A stretch of DNA of 64,000 nucleotides from Actinostola sp. cb2023. Lineage: Eukaryota; Cnidaria; Anthozoa; Actiniaria; Actinostolidae. The stretch spans positions 22,501-86,500 of the forward strand of contig JAUJYZ010000588.1 in assembly GCA_033675265.1 (NCBI GenBank). Direction: 5' to 3'. Position numbers and translations under genes: made by a program. This document shows, piece after piece, positions 1-9,156 of this stretch; the stretch's first letter is position 1; each line of letters begins with the position of its first letter. Below the pieces are notes generated by a model, which did not search any database, was not told the DNA's origin, and worked only from the letters and a program-made list of their open reading frames with translations.

Positions 1-172
1 AGAGAGGGAGAGAGGGAGGGAGAGAGGGAGGGAGGGAGAGAGGGAGGGAGAGAGGGAGGGAGAGAGGGAGGGAGAGAGGGAGGGAGAGAGGGAGGGAGAG
101 AGAGGATAGGAGAGGGAGGGGAGAGGGAGGGGAGAGGGAGGGGAGAGGGAGGGGAGAGGGAGAGGAGGGGGA
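1..172. repeat. GA-rich simple repeat
   Basis: Purine-only tract of imperfect GAGAGGGAGG units running in from the window edge. No coding signal. The next 130 bases up to the pentamer array are unremarkable unique sequence. Confidence 0.95.
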
Positions 173-301
173 GGTTAATACTTACTTGAATATTTCGGAA
201 GCCATAAGCAGCTGCAAATTTGAGGACCTCTTTATCATCGACCTTAATACAATGCATGTATTACCAATAAGCTGACAGGCATCACTGACAACAAGAATAA
301 C

Positions 302-1360
302 AAAGAATAGAATAGAATAGAATAGAATAGAATAGAATAGAATAGAATAGAATAGAATAGAATAGAATAGAATAGAAATAGAATAGAATAGAATAGAATA
401 GAATAGAATAGAATAGAATAGAATAGAATAGAAATAGAATAGAATAGAATAGAATAGAATAGAATAGAAATAGAAAAGAATAGAATAGAATAGAATAGAA
501 GCAATAGAATAGAATAGAATAGAATAGAATAGAATAGAATAGAATGCAATAGAATAGAATAGAATAGAATAGAATAGAATAGAATAGAAATAGAATAGAA
601 TAGAAATAGAATAGAATAGAAAAGAATAGAAATAGAATAGAATAGAATAGAATAGAATAGAATAGAATAGAATAGAATAGAATAGAATAGAATAGAATAG
701 AAAGAATAGAATAGAATAGAAATAGAATAGAAGAAATAGAATAGAATAGAATAGAATAGAATAGATAAATAGAATAGAATGAATAGAATAGAATAGAATA
801 GAATGCAATAGAAATAGAATAGAATAGAATAGAATAGAATAGAATAGAATAGAATAGAATAGAGATAGATAGAATAGAATAGAATAGAATAGAATAGAAT
901 AGAATAGAATAGAATAGAATAGAATAGAATAGAATAGAATAGAATAGAATAGAATAGAATATAGAATAGAAATAGAAATAGAATAGAAAAGAATAGAATA
1001 GAATAGAATAAATAGAATAGAATAGAAGAATAGAATAGAATGCAATAGAATAGAATAGAATAGAATAGAATAGAATAGAATAGAATAGAATAGAATAGAA
1101 TAGAATAGAATAGAATAGAAAATAGAATAGAAAAGAGAATAGAAATAGAATAGAATAGAATAGAATAGAATAGATAGAATAGAATAGAATAGAATAGAAT
1201 AGAATAGAATAGAATAGAATAGAATAGAATAGAATAGAAATAGATAATAGAATAGAATAGAATAGAATAGAATAGAATAGAATAGAATAGAAAATAGAAT
1301 AGAATAGAAATAGAATAGAATAGAATAGAATAGAATAGAATAGAATAGAAATAGAATAGA
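302..1360. repeat. (AATAG)n pentanucleotide microsatellite, about 1.06 kb
   Basis: Roughly 200 copies of AATAG with scattered one-base insertions (GAAATAG) and rare GAATGCAATAG variants. The minus strand reads open for about 400 codons as an ILFYS repeat only because the unit contains no stop in that frame. Not a gene. Confidence 0.97.
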
Positions 1361-1574
1361 TGACTCTCTGAAAGCTAAACTATTTATAGCGCAGGCTATC
1401 GAAGCGTTCAATTCCTATGCTAATATTTTATTAAAAAGTTATCTTGTAACGTCATTTTGAGAATGATGTCGGTGACATCGAAATGTCAATTGAAATTCGT
1501 AATATTATTCTGATAAAGAAACTAGTATGATGAGTATACATGTATACAGATCAAATGTTCGGGGAAAAATCAGA
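1361..1574. other. Unique spacer, nothing recognised
   Basis: AT-rich sequence between the microsatellite and the tRNA-like unit. I see no exon, repeat or promoter that I can support. Confidence 0.5.
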
Positions 1575-1647
1575 CGCCTCGAGCGGGATTCGAACCCACG
1601 ACACCCCGATTTCATGACAGGTGCTCTACCCACTGAGCTACCGAGGC
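1575..1647 (-). tRNA. tRNA-like gene (degenerate; possible SINE head)
   Basis: A 73-nt cloverleaf can be drawn on the minus strand: acceptor GCCTCGG with TCGAGGC, D stem GCTC/GAGC, T stem GTGGG/CCCGC, discriminator G. Both internal Pol III promoter boxes look intact (A box TAGCTCAGTGG, B box GGTTCGAATCC). The anticodon arm is abnormal: stem CCTGT/TCGGG has a T-T mismatch, the loop CATGAAA has A instead of U at position 33, and the nominal anticodon TGA (Ser) lacks the long variable arm expected of tRNA-Ser. It is therefore more likely a tRNA pseudogene or tRNA-derived repeat than a decoding tRNA. There is no CCA or poly(A) tail beside it. Confidence 0.65.
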
Positions 1648-1775
1648 AACTACAGTGGCGTGGAGTTCAAATTAGCTCAAAGGCGCTGATTTTAACCGAA
1701 CGGTAATATTATTCATTGTTAATAATAAATAAATAATAATAATATTTCTACTAAATATTTGAATTTGTTTTTCAG

Positions 1776-1859
1776 GATCAGCTGATGCAAGTACTACTAC
1801 GCTTTCTCCCTCACCAACAATCACAGTTAGCGTCAGCGGTGCAAGTTCAACGGCAACAG
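1776..1859 (+). CDS. SEA-domain membrane protein, internal exon (first one visible)
   Basis: Exon of 84 nt bounded by TTTTTCAG and the donor GTACGT, phase 1 at both ends. It encodes a Ser/Thr-rich stretch ([20 protein letters not shown]...) typical of mucin-like extracellular stalks. The following two exons are also entered in phase 1, so this exon and the next are symmetric and could be skipped or duplicated without a frame change. Upstream exons, including any signal peptide, lie before the microsatellite or outside the window. The call rests on splice sites, phase agreement and composition. Confidence 0.7.
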
Positions 1860-1892
1860 GTACGTATTTCATAAAAACATGTACCGATCACT

Positions 1893-2135
1893 CGACCAAC
1901 CAATCCATCAATCCAATCAATCCATCAATCCATCAATCCATCAATCCATCCATCAATCCATCAATCCATCAATCCATCAATCCATCAATCCATCAATCCA
2001 TCAATCCATCCATCAATCCATCAATCCATCAATCCATCAATCCATCAATCCATCAATCCATCAATCCATCAATCCATCAATCCATCAATCCATCAATCCA
2101 TCAATCCATCAATCCATCAATCCATCAATCCATCA
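1893..2135. repeat. (ATCCATCA)n octamer array in an intron
   Basis: About 30 copies of an 8-bp unit with occasional 4-bp half units, filling most of the 296-bp intron and ending about 20 bases before the acceptor TTTCACAG. The array open frame (INPSIHQS repeats) is not coding. Confidence 0.95.
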
Positions 2136-2155
2136 TTTCCTCTTTCATTTCACAG

Positions 2156-2245
2156 TTTACGTAGATGCATCAGCGTCTGCTAATACGTCCAGTTCATCCA
2201 TTACGTTAAATTGCACTCTCGCTCAGGTCTGTTCAACATCACAAG
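2156..2245 (+). CDS. SEA-domain membrane protein, internal exon
   Basis: Exon of 90 nt between TTTCACAG and the donor GTAAAA, phase 1 at both ends, encoding [20 protein letters not shown] and a short Cys-containing tail. It has the same length class, phase and Ser/Thr bias as the exon at 1776-1859 and contains the shared DASAS/DAST motif, so the two probably arose by exon duplication. One N-glycosylation sequon (NCT) is present. The start of the next exon (DASSS...) repeats the motif again. Confidence 0.7.
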
Positions 2246-3658
2246 GTAAAAGTGAAAGTACGGGTTTTGTACGGTGCTCACCCTGTGTTCGGTGCGATAT
2301 TTCGTGCGTTCGTGCATTAGTGCGCATACCTTCTGCGCATGGTATTTTCATTGTGTGGGCTACCTGTGGTAAAGCCGTTCCAACATGCCATCCAAATAAC
2401 GACCATTTGACCGAGAAGAACGCAGCGTAGTTCCTGTCTGTGGAAAGTGTTGGATATTTTGATTGGCTGAATTATTTACAAGTTTTTCGAGGTGTTTGTC
2501 CTCGATGAAAGACTAGTGGAAATATCACTTGAATGGATTCAACGTTCTTTCTCCAGCATATTGGGGTGTTTCTTGGTGTTGCAATCTGCATTGTGGTATT
2601 GTTTTTGGTTCAAGTTCATTCTTCTCGTCCTTTGTGTTCATTGTCTAACGTCATCTGGTGTTCAGCTGCAACACCAAGAAACCTCCGCACATTGGATAGG
2701 CTGTACCGTTTTTAAATTGGAGATAATATTGTCAAAATTAAAGAACTGCTAATTCAATGGTAGTGGGTACCCAGTCTTCCAACATTTGTCACATGCAGAC
2801 CGGATATTTCGATTGTTGGTCACAGCAGCTATTCGAAGCTATATAATTACGAGCTCTGCTTTGCATGCCTGTGTGTACAAATGGCAAACATACTCATAAT
2901 TTTAACTATTTAAATCGGTTTTAATAGGTAGCGCGCAAAACAACAGCTTGTATATAACTATACTACTATACTATGCGCCTATATTAAAAAAAAAAAAACC
3001 GTTGACAAAAGGCGATCTGAAATGGATGATCTGAGATCAAACGAATTGTGGGAAACTGAGGGTCTTTCGTTAGTAACATGCGAAATTCATTCATTCGACC
3101 TCTAGCATGGAATCACGCTTGGTTTTCGACTGAACGAGATATGGCGGAGGTTAACTGAGTTAATCATCGAATTCAGATCGAACGTTTCTTGAAATAGGTG
3201 TATCAAAAGTACGATTTTGCAATGTCAATGTCACCTGATGGCCGTACTCAACATCCATGTCGGCTTCTTTGTTAGACCCTTTGATGTTTTCCAGGCTTCA
3301 CAGCCATTCTTTTATATTAACAATGAGGCCCTAGTGAGTAGTGATAATCATATTAAGGGTGCGGACACACGGTGCAACATTGCTGGCAATTTTGTTGCAG
3401 AGTGTGTCCACCTCTGCAACATGTTGCGCGCAATTGACTAGCGCGCGCTAATACGACGTAATTTGTTGCTCGCAATGTTGCAGAAGTAGGACTCGATTCT
3501 ACTTCTGCAACATTGCGTGCAACATGTTGCAGAGGTGGACACACGCTGCAATAATACATGTTGCGTGCAATGTTGCGCGCAATGTTGCACCGTGTGTCCG
3601 GCCCTTAACTATTGTTTGAATGAGTTGCAGTAAGACATGTATTATTTACTTTGACTAG
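2246..3658 (+). other. Intron of the SEA gene
   Basis: Intron of 1.41 kb from GTAAAA to TTTGACTAG. Apart from the TTAA-flanked inverted-repeat element at 3357-3604 and a short poly(A) run near 2986 I see no structure. Short open frames here show no family resemblance. Confidence 0.6.
3353..3608. mobile_element. TTAA-flanked MITE
   Basis: Terminal inverted repeats of about 28 bp (GGACACACGGTGCAACATTGC core) bracket 248 bp, and TTAA lies directly outside both ends (3353-3356 and 3605-3608). The arms fold over much of the length. TTAA duplications are the signature of piggyBac and Kolobok transposases. There is no coding capacity, so it is non-autonomous. It sits in the SEA-gene intron. Confidence 0.8.
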
Positions 3659-4542
3659 ATGCGAGCTCATCCATTGAAATGACCACGACATCTGCTTCTA
3701 TCACGCCTCAAGCCCCATCTACAAATACGGCTTCGATCTCAATTGAAAGTTCTCAAAGTATCGACACTAGTTATACGCCAGCTCCCCAAAGTGCAAGTAC
3801 AAGTTTGGAAATGAGCGCAATAGCGACAAACACAATTGCAACACCAACCATTAACGCTACAAGCTCAACTGCTGGAGCAACAACACTTGGTAACGCAACG
3901 ACGCAGAGTCCAGAACCAAGCCAGACAGCTACTCTAGTAAGTCCAGTTTCTCCAAGTTCTTCAAATTCCATCTCAGAAGAAATTGTGGCGTATAATAGTT
4001 CATCTGTTACCACATCAACGACGAACCTTACCTCAGAGATTACATCAACATCGACCTCCGTCAAACAACCTGTCCCATCATCCTCCGCGATCACAGAGCA
4101 CCCGACAGTTGCTGTGAAGACGAAGTCGGTGACCATAGAAGCGACATTTGGCATGGACTACAAGAAAGAATACGACAATAAGACTTCAAAGGAATACAAA
4201 GACTTGAAGAAGGATCTGACCAAAGCACTGTCCGATGTCTATAAAGACGTAGATGGTTTTAGGAGGATAGATATACTTAGTATTCGCAAAGGCAGTGTTG
4301 TCTGTGAATACGATGTGGTTCTCAACGACACGTCAAAAGTGAATAGCGATGACTTGAGGAAGACTCTGCTGAAGGCGAGCGAGGCTGGACAGCTTGGCGG
4401 GTACACTGTCACGAAGGTCACCGTAAAGGAAAAGGGTGTGGACGAAAAGACCAAAGAGGTGTTACCTTTATGGGCGCTCGTCGCACTCATTTTACTTGGT
4501 GTTGTAGCTTTAATCCTCTTGATAACAGTGATTGTTCTTGCG
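3659..4542 (+). CDS. SEA-domain membrane protein, main exon (Ser/Thr stalk, SEA domain, TM helix)
   Basis: Exon of 884 nt after TTTGACTAG, entered in phase 1 and left in phase 0 at GCG|GTAAGT. About 150 residues of Ser/Thr-rich mucin-like stalk are followed by a SEA domain (about 4120-4455). That domain contains KKEYDNKTSKEYKDL and, at 4291-4305, GSVVC, which fits the G-S-V-V autoproteolysis site of cleavable SEA domains. A short basic linker leads to a strongly hydrophobic helix (LWALVALILLGVVALILLI) at 4468-4542. Known SEA-domain proteins are metazoan surface glycoproteins. If the donor at 4543 is not used, the frame ends after VSSTK at 4560, giving a tail-less form. Placement inside the membrane is inferred from the helix and the charged tail exon. 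Confidence 0.85.
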
Positions 4543-4826
4543 GTAAGTAGCACTAAGTGATATAGTATTAAAGACACTGTGTATGAACCCATGATGCATT
4601 GCGGTAAGTAGCGCTCGTCACACTCATTTTACTTGGTGTTGTAGCTTTAATCCTCTTGATAACAGTGATTGTTCTTGCGGTAAGTAACACTAAGTGATAT
4701 AGTATTAAAGACACTGTGTACGAACCCATGATGCATTGCGGTAAGTAATACTAAGTGATATAGTATTAAAGACACAGTGTACGAACCCATGATGCATTGC
4801 GGTAAGTAATACTAAGTGATATAGTA
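4474..4826 (+). repeat. Tandem duplication of the TM-exon end and splice donor
   Basis: A 137-bp unit (end of the transmembrane exon, donor GCGGTAAGT and adjacent intron) occurs at 4474-4610 and again at 4611-4747. Shorter units of about 61 bp follow, each ending GCATTGCGGTAAGTA. The result is a series of consensus-like donors in about 300 bp. The second TM-coding copy keeps a high-quality sequence (few changes), pointing to recent slippage or unequal exchange. Confidence 0.9.
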
Positions 4827-5094
4827 GGGACATTAAGCATCGAGGACGGGGACGTGAGGACGACGAAGTTCGAATAAAGTGTTTTGTTGTCTATTGTTTT
4901 CATATTTGTTTCTTTTTTTCGTGTTTTTCACTAAATTTAAATTTGCGCCCTCAGACATTTCACACTGACGCCTGAAGTAAGACCAAATCGAGCTCATTTC
5001 ATGCATTCCAACAAGAAGTTATTGAATTTTGTAATTAGCGTTATTGTTTCTCTGCCGTCGTCCTCACTTCCCCGTCCTCGATGCTTAAAGTCCC
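4827..5094. mobile_element. MITE with 37-bp TIRs, TSD TAGTA
   Basis: Element of 268 bp with inverted ends GGGAC(A/T)TTAAGCATCGAGG continuing to about 38 bp with two mismatches. It is flanked by TAGTA at 4822-4826 and 5095-5099. It interrupts one of the short tandem donor units, so it inserted after the tandem expansion. No coding capacity. Confidence 0.85.
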
Positions 5095-5257
5095 TAGTAA
5101 GACACTGTGTACGAACCCATGATGCCTTGCGGTAAGTAGTTTTAGTTTGTGTGTTCAGTACCTGCCTCTTGTCAGGCGATTCATTTCTAATAAATTCGTT
5201 CCCAGCCCCCCTGCTCGTCTAGGTAACGGCTAATGTGATACTCTACGTTGTAACTAG

Positions 5258-5437
5258 GTCGTGTTCAGGCGCGCCAAAGAAACTGGACCTCTGTACAACG
5301 TGACCGGGGAGGACTGGGCCAATACGTACGAAACGCTTTCAATGGGCGACTACAAAGTGCGTGCAGCCCCGTACGACCGAACCAGGCATGAAAACGGTGA
5401 CAACAATTCCAACCATCCTGTTTCACACACAAACCCG
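5258..5437 (+). CDS. SEA-domain membrane protein, cytoplasmic tail exon
   Basis: Exon of exactly 60 codons, phase 0 at both ends, between TTGTAACTAG and CCG|GTAAGT. It begins VVFRRAKETGPLYNV, that is, the end of the TM helix and a basic stop-transfer RR, then a polar tail with several tyrosines (PLYNV, NTYETL, GDYKV, PYDRT). These resemble phosphotyrosine or endocytic signals in form only; function is inferred. It joins the preceding exon in frame. Confidence 0.8.
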
Positions 5438-5547
5438 GTAAGTTAAATGAAGATTAAATGATTAATCTGTGGCGTGTAAAATGGAGCCGGTTGTCCTAAA
5501 TGTATATTTTGTCTACTTAGAATTAATTACACTACTTGGACTTATGC

Positions 5548-6149
5548 CCCATTCACACCAAGGCTTAAACATGGTTTAAGGTGGTTTAACAAAACAGGTT
5601 TAGAAAATGATCTACAAACGCCACACAACATCTGGCACAAAACTGCTGGTAAACTGTCCTTTGTGTTGCACAGTATAAATACCAGATAGTTTGATTCTTG
5701 TGAAATTAGATGCTCTCAGATAATAGAAGCTAGAAAAACCCAGTTTAACTAAACAGGTTTAGAAAATTATCTACAGAGGCCATGAAACTTTTGGCACAAA
5801 ACTGCTGGTAAACTGTCCTTTATGTTGTACAGTATAAATTATCTACAGAGACCATGAAACTTTTGGCACAAAACTGCTGGTAAACTGTCCTTTATGTTGT
5901 ACAGTATAAATTATCTACAGAGACCATGAAACTTTTGGCACAAAACTGCTGGTAAACTGTCCTTTATGTTGTACAGTATAAATTATCTACAGAGGCCATG
6001 AAACTTTTGGCACAAAACTGCTGGTAAACTGTCCTTTATGTTGCACAGTATAAATTCCAGGTAGTTTGATTCTTGTGAAATTAAATGCCCTCGAATTAGA
6101 GAAGCGAGAATAAACCTAGTTTAACTAAACAAGGTTTGGTGTGAATGGG
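5548..6149. mobile_element. TIR element with internal 115-120-bp tandem repeats
   Basis: Ends CCCATTCACACCAAGG and CCTTGTTTAGTTAAACTAGG...TTGGTGTGAATGGG are inverted. The interior holds about five direct copies of a unit containing CACAAAACTGCTGGTAAACT and GTTGTACAGTATAAAT. No coding capacity. It fills most of the last intron of the SEA gene. The target duplication is not clear. Confidence 0.7.
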
Positions 6150-6303
6150 ATATCAGACTACTTAGACTACTATGTAACGTTGAGGATAGATCGAGTTGGA
6201 GTACCAATGAAAGTGGTAGCTGACGAGAGGTTCGACTGTAATAATCAGTTCCATATGTAAACACTTCTATTGCAAAACATAACGTATTTATTTTGTTTAT
6301 CAG

Positions 6304-6339
6304 ACGTACGAAGTGCCTGCATCTGGTAATGCTCACTAA
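6304..6339 (+). CDS. SEA-domain membrane protein, last coding exon
   Basis: After the acceptor TTTATCAG the phase-0 frame reads TYEVPASGNAH and stops at TAA (6337-6339). It is short, but it is in the correct phase after the 5258-5437 exon and has a strong acceptor with a polypyrimidine-like tract. The tail so completed has a further TYEVP tyrosine motif. An AATAAA-like signal is not obvious close by; the 3' UTR end is not determined. Confidence 0.6.
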   Translation, partial: TYEVPASGNAH

Positions 6340-6649
6340 GCAAGTGATAGTTTTACGAACGAGAAACTCATCATGTAACAAGTCTTGTAGAAATACACCA
6401 CAAATATCTGATCTAGAGGTGATTAACTGTTAGACGTACGAGCAACAACAACTTGCAAATTGAATAACTCAGTCAAGTTAAACATAGTAATAATAATAAA
6501 TACGTAATTTTATCAGGATATTGTTTTTTGAGATTTTTGAGTTGTGAACAGGGCATTACGGATTTCTACAGGGCATTAACGCCTCATATCGGCCCTCAAA
6601 AATGACCAAATTTGGTAAAATTACGTCACAGATATATAATAATTATGAA
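6340..6649. other. 3' UTR or intergenic, nothing recognised
   Basis: AT-rich unique sequence downstream of the SEA gene stop. AATAATAATAAATACG near 6490 could supply a poly(A) signal, but I cannot support a site. Confidence 0.4.
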
Positions 6650-6936
6650 TATACACCTAGTCCAAATATCGTTGTCCGGGCCGAAAGCAACAAGCACGAA
6701 GCTGACGACCGCAAAGGACTTTGGGAATCTCCTAATTAATTAATTTATCCGTGGTACTTGAGAAGTTATCCCTACGAGCGTTGAATAGCAATCATTTGGA
6801 ACTATTCGGCCATTTGAAAATGCATGTTGTCAGAATGTCTACGGATGAATAAATGAATAAGGAGAAAGTCCCAATGCCCTTTGCGGTCGTCAGCTTCTTG
6901 CTTTCGGCGGGGACAACGATTTTTGGAATAGGTGTA
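6650..6936. mobile_element. TATACACCTA-family MITE, copy 1
   Basis: Inverted ends ATACACCTAGTCCAAATATC and GATTTTTGGAATAGGTGTAT with an extended inverted block containing TTGTCCGGGCCGAAAGCAAC. A second copy lies at 7847-8127 and shares internal sequence (for example GAATAAGGAGAAAGTCCCAA). No coding capacity. Confidence 0.8.
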
Positions 6937-7073
6937 TTTAGTACAATTAATATGACAAATGATATATTGATCCGATTTGTGATTGGTCAATAGAGAGCTT
7001 AAGCAGCAGACGTTTTTGTCAACACGGACGACGGCACTGTTTTTACGACGTCGATTGCCGTCACGAACGTCAT

Positions 7074-7366
7074 ATTCGTTTTGCACGCGTGGATTTTTTT
7101 TTAATTTCAAAAGCAAACATTACCTCAGTGTGTGAACAGAATTTTAACAATGCCCGTTTTCATAGGGTCAGAAAATGAATTCTATTAGAGTAAAACAATA
7201 GAAACAAAACAATAGAACGAGTAGACAATAGTAGATAATGAATTATATTGTTTGTATTATCCAATCACAACAGCTCTTCTGAGCAGCTGAAGGCCAACTT
7301 TTTCATAGGCAGCGGTGATTAATGCTAGCTTTTGAAATTAAAATTCCACGCGCGCAAAACGAATAT
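7074..7366. repeat. Inverted repeat, probable MITE
   Basis: Arms of about 50 bp at 7074-7127 and 7321-7366 (core TTTTGCACGCGTGGA and its complement with AATTTCAAAAGC) separated by about 190 bp. No open frame of note. Ends and target duplication are not resolved. Confidence 0.55.
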
Positions 7367-7425
7367 AATATGAGACACGTGACATGTATTGTAGTGTTTT
7401 AAAATCTCTTTTTAGCTGCACAACG

Positions 7426-7700
7426 TTAAAGGAGCACTCTCACAGGTAATGCATTGCGCGCCGTGTTATTGTTTACATACGGGATACTACTTAGATTTGA
7501 CAAGAACGCACGTGAAAAGTACACGTGAAAAGTTCGCCTTTCGAATTCCGATACGGATCAGCAATGGCAAGTCCGGAGTTCTCCAGAGAAACTCTTCCTT
7601 CTCGTGTGGTAAGTAGAAATCCGCCATTTTCGTATCATACGAAAATGGCGCTGAGGGGTTCAAGGCGCGCAATGCATTATCTGTGAGAGTGCTCCTTTAA
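7426..7700. mobile_element. TTAA-flanked MITE with 37-bp TIRs
   Basis: TTAA at 7426-7429 and 7697-7700 flank 267 bp with inverted ends AGGAGCACTCTCACAGGTAA (37 bp in all, one or two mismatches). Same TTAA target class as the elements at 3353 and 61515, but the end sequences differ, so it is a different family. Confidence 0.85.
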
Positions 7701-7846
7701 TGACTGTATTTGAATAGATGATTTCAAACACGTTTGGCATTCAGAAAGGTCAATCTGAGGCCGCGGAGAATCATGGGAGTTAGCTATAGGAAAATTACCA
7801 TAAAACCTTTACAACAACATACAAGGATTCATAGCGCACTTTTCTA

Positions 7847-8127
7847 TATACACCTATTCCAAATATCGTTGTCCGGGCCGAAAGCAACAAGCAATCTATT
7901 TATTTATTTATTTATTTATTTATCAGTGGTACAGTATACATGAGGAGTTATCCCTACGAGCATTGAATAGCAATCATTTGGAACTATTCGGCCATTTGAA
8001 AATGCATGTTGTCAAAATGTCTACGGATGAATAAATGAATAAGGAGAAAGTCCCAATGCCCTTTGCGGTCGTGAGCTTCGTGCTTGTTGCTTTCGGCCCG
8101 GACAACGATTTTTGGAATAGGTGTATA
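7847..8127. mobile_element. TATACACCTA-family MITE, copy 2
   Basis: Ends TATACACCTATTCCAAATAT and TTTTTGGAATAGGTGTATA; same family as 6650-6936, with a (TTTA)n tract inside (about 7897-7922). The two copies are direct repeats about 1.2 kb apart. Confidence 0.85.
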
Positions 8128-8670
8128 CACTATTTCAATTATGTTAGTCCTCCGAAAAGGGTGAAAGGTGCGACCTTGAAGAATCATGAATCATGATGAA
8201 TCATGAATCATGGACAAACAATAGAAGCACGACTCCCATGCTTCGAGGTATCGGAGTGATGTTTTAAACTGCAACCTTTTTGAAGTAGATGTAAAATAGA
8301 GTAAAAGAAAATGTGCTTTGTAAATGCACGTAATATTTGATAAACTCAAAATTACGAAGAATAACAGATTTTAAATGACTTAGTATAAGTCATTCTGATT
8401 GTTACAATGTGACTATAAGCATACAAGCGGTCGATGTCTTACGTCATTGACACTTAAGTGGCTTCCTTTAATTTTAGACTATAGGTATGTCTTACGTAAT
8501 ATATAGTTATATTGGATATTAGGTACGTCTTACGTCATGGGCGCTTTTAAGTGTTTTCCTTTATTTTAGAAAATAGTCATACTCACTCGACCAATAATCA
8601 GCGCCCAACATTTGTGCGCTCTATATAACGTGTACTAAACTATATACAAAAAATAAAAAAATATTCTAAT
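8128..8670. repeat. Diverged local repeats
   Basis: Short ATCATGAATC repeats near 8180-8215, then about three diverged copies of a unit of roughly 100 bp with TACGTCTTACGTCATGG and TTCCTTTATTTTAGA (8430-8580). A further partial copy (GGTACGTCTTATGTCGTGGA) lies at 9176, beyond the next element. No coding signal. Confidence 0.55.
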
Positions 8671-9156
8671 ACCTTATTCCGGAATAGGAATAATTCTAGA
8701 TTCTGGGGCAGACGGATGACGTCATTATTCCGGAATATTCCAAGCATTCTGCTATGATGAGCAGAATGTTTGGAATACAGCTATTTCAAAAAAGGTTGGT
8801 GGAGGTTGTGTTGCATCTTGCATGTTGCATACCAAGCACGAAATGCAATATGGCGATGTGAATGGAGTCAGCGAAAGGTCACAGCAATATGGTCTCTGGG
8901 AATTTTCAAAAAACTTTGTCTTCGCAATATGGAGCCAGCATATTTTCTTCCAGGCTGTATGTGCATGCTGACATTATTTATAAATGCCGGGGTTCACAAT
9001 ACATTTCGGGCTTGGTATGCAAGATGCAACATGCAAGATGCAACAAAACCTTTACCAACCTTTTTTGAATTCAGAGCTGTATATTCCGCTTATTCCGGAA
9101 GCGGAACAGACTGGACATTCCGTATTATTCCAAGTATTCCTATTCCGCCATAAGGT
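8671..9156. mobile_element. Nested pair of inverted-repeat elements
   Basis: Outer inverted ends ACCTTATTCCGGAATAGGAA (8671) and TTCCTATTCCGCCATAAGGT (9156) enclose an inner inverted pair TTCAAAAAAGGTTGGT (8785) and ACCAACCTTTTTTGAA (9069). The inner pair continues into GTTGCATCTTGCATGTTGCA arms. One element has inserted into another. Confidence 0.75.

Noticed and set aside
182..1411. 409-codon minus-strand open frame (ILFYS repeats)
   Set aside because: It is the pentamer microsatellite read in a stop-free frame; composition is purely repetitive.
1879..2430. 183-codon plus-strand frame starting in the octamer array
   Set aside because: Starts in the repeat and runs through a real acceptor, exon and donor; the true coding part is only 2156-2245.
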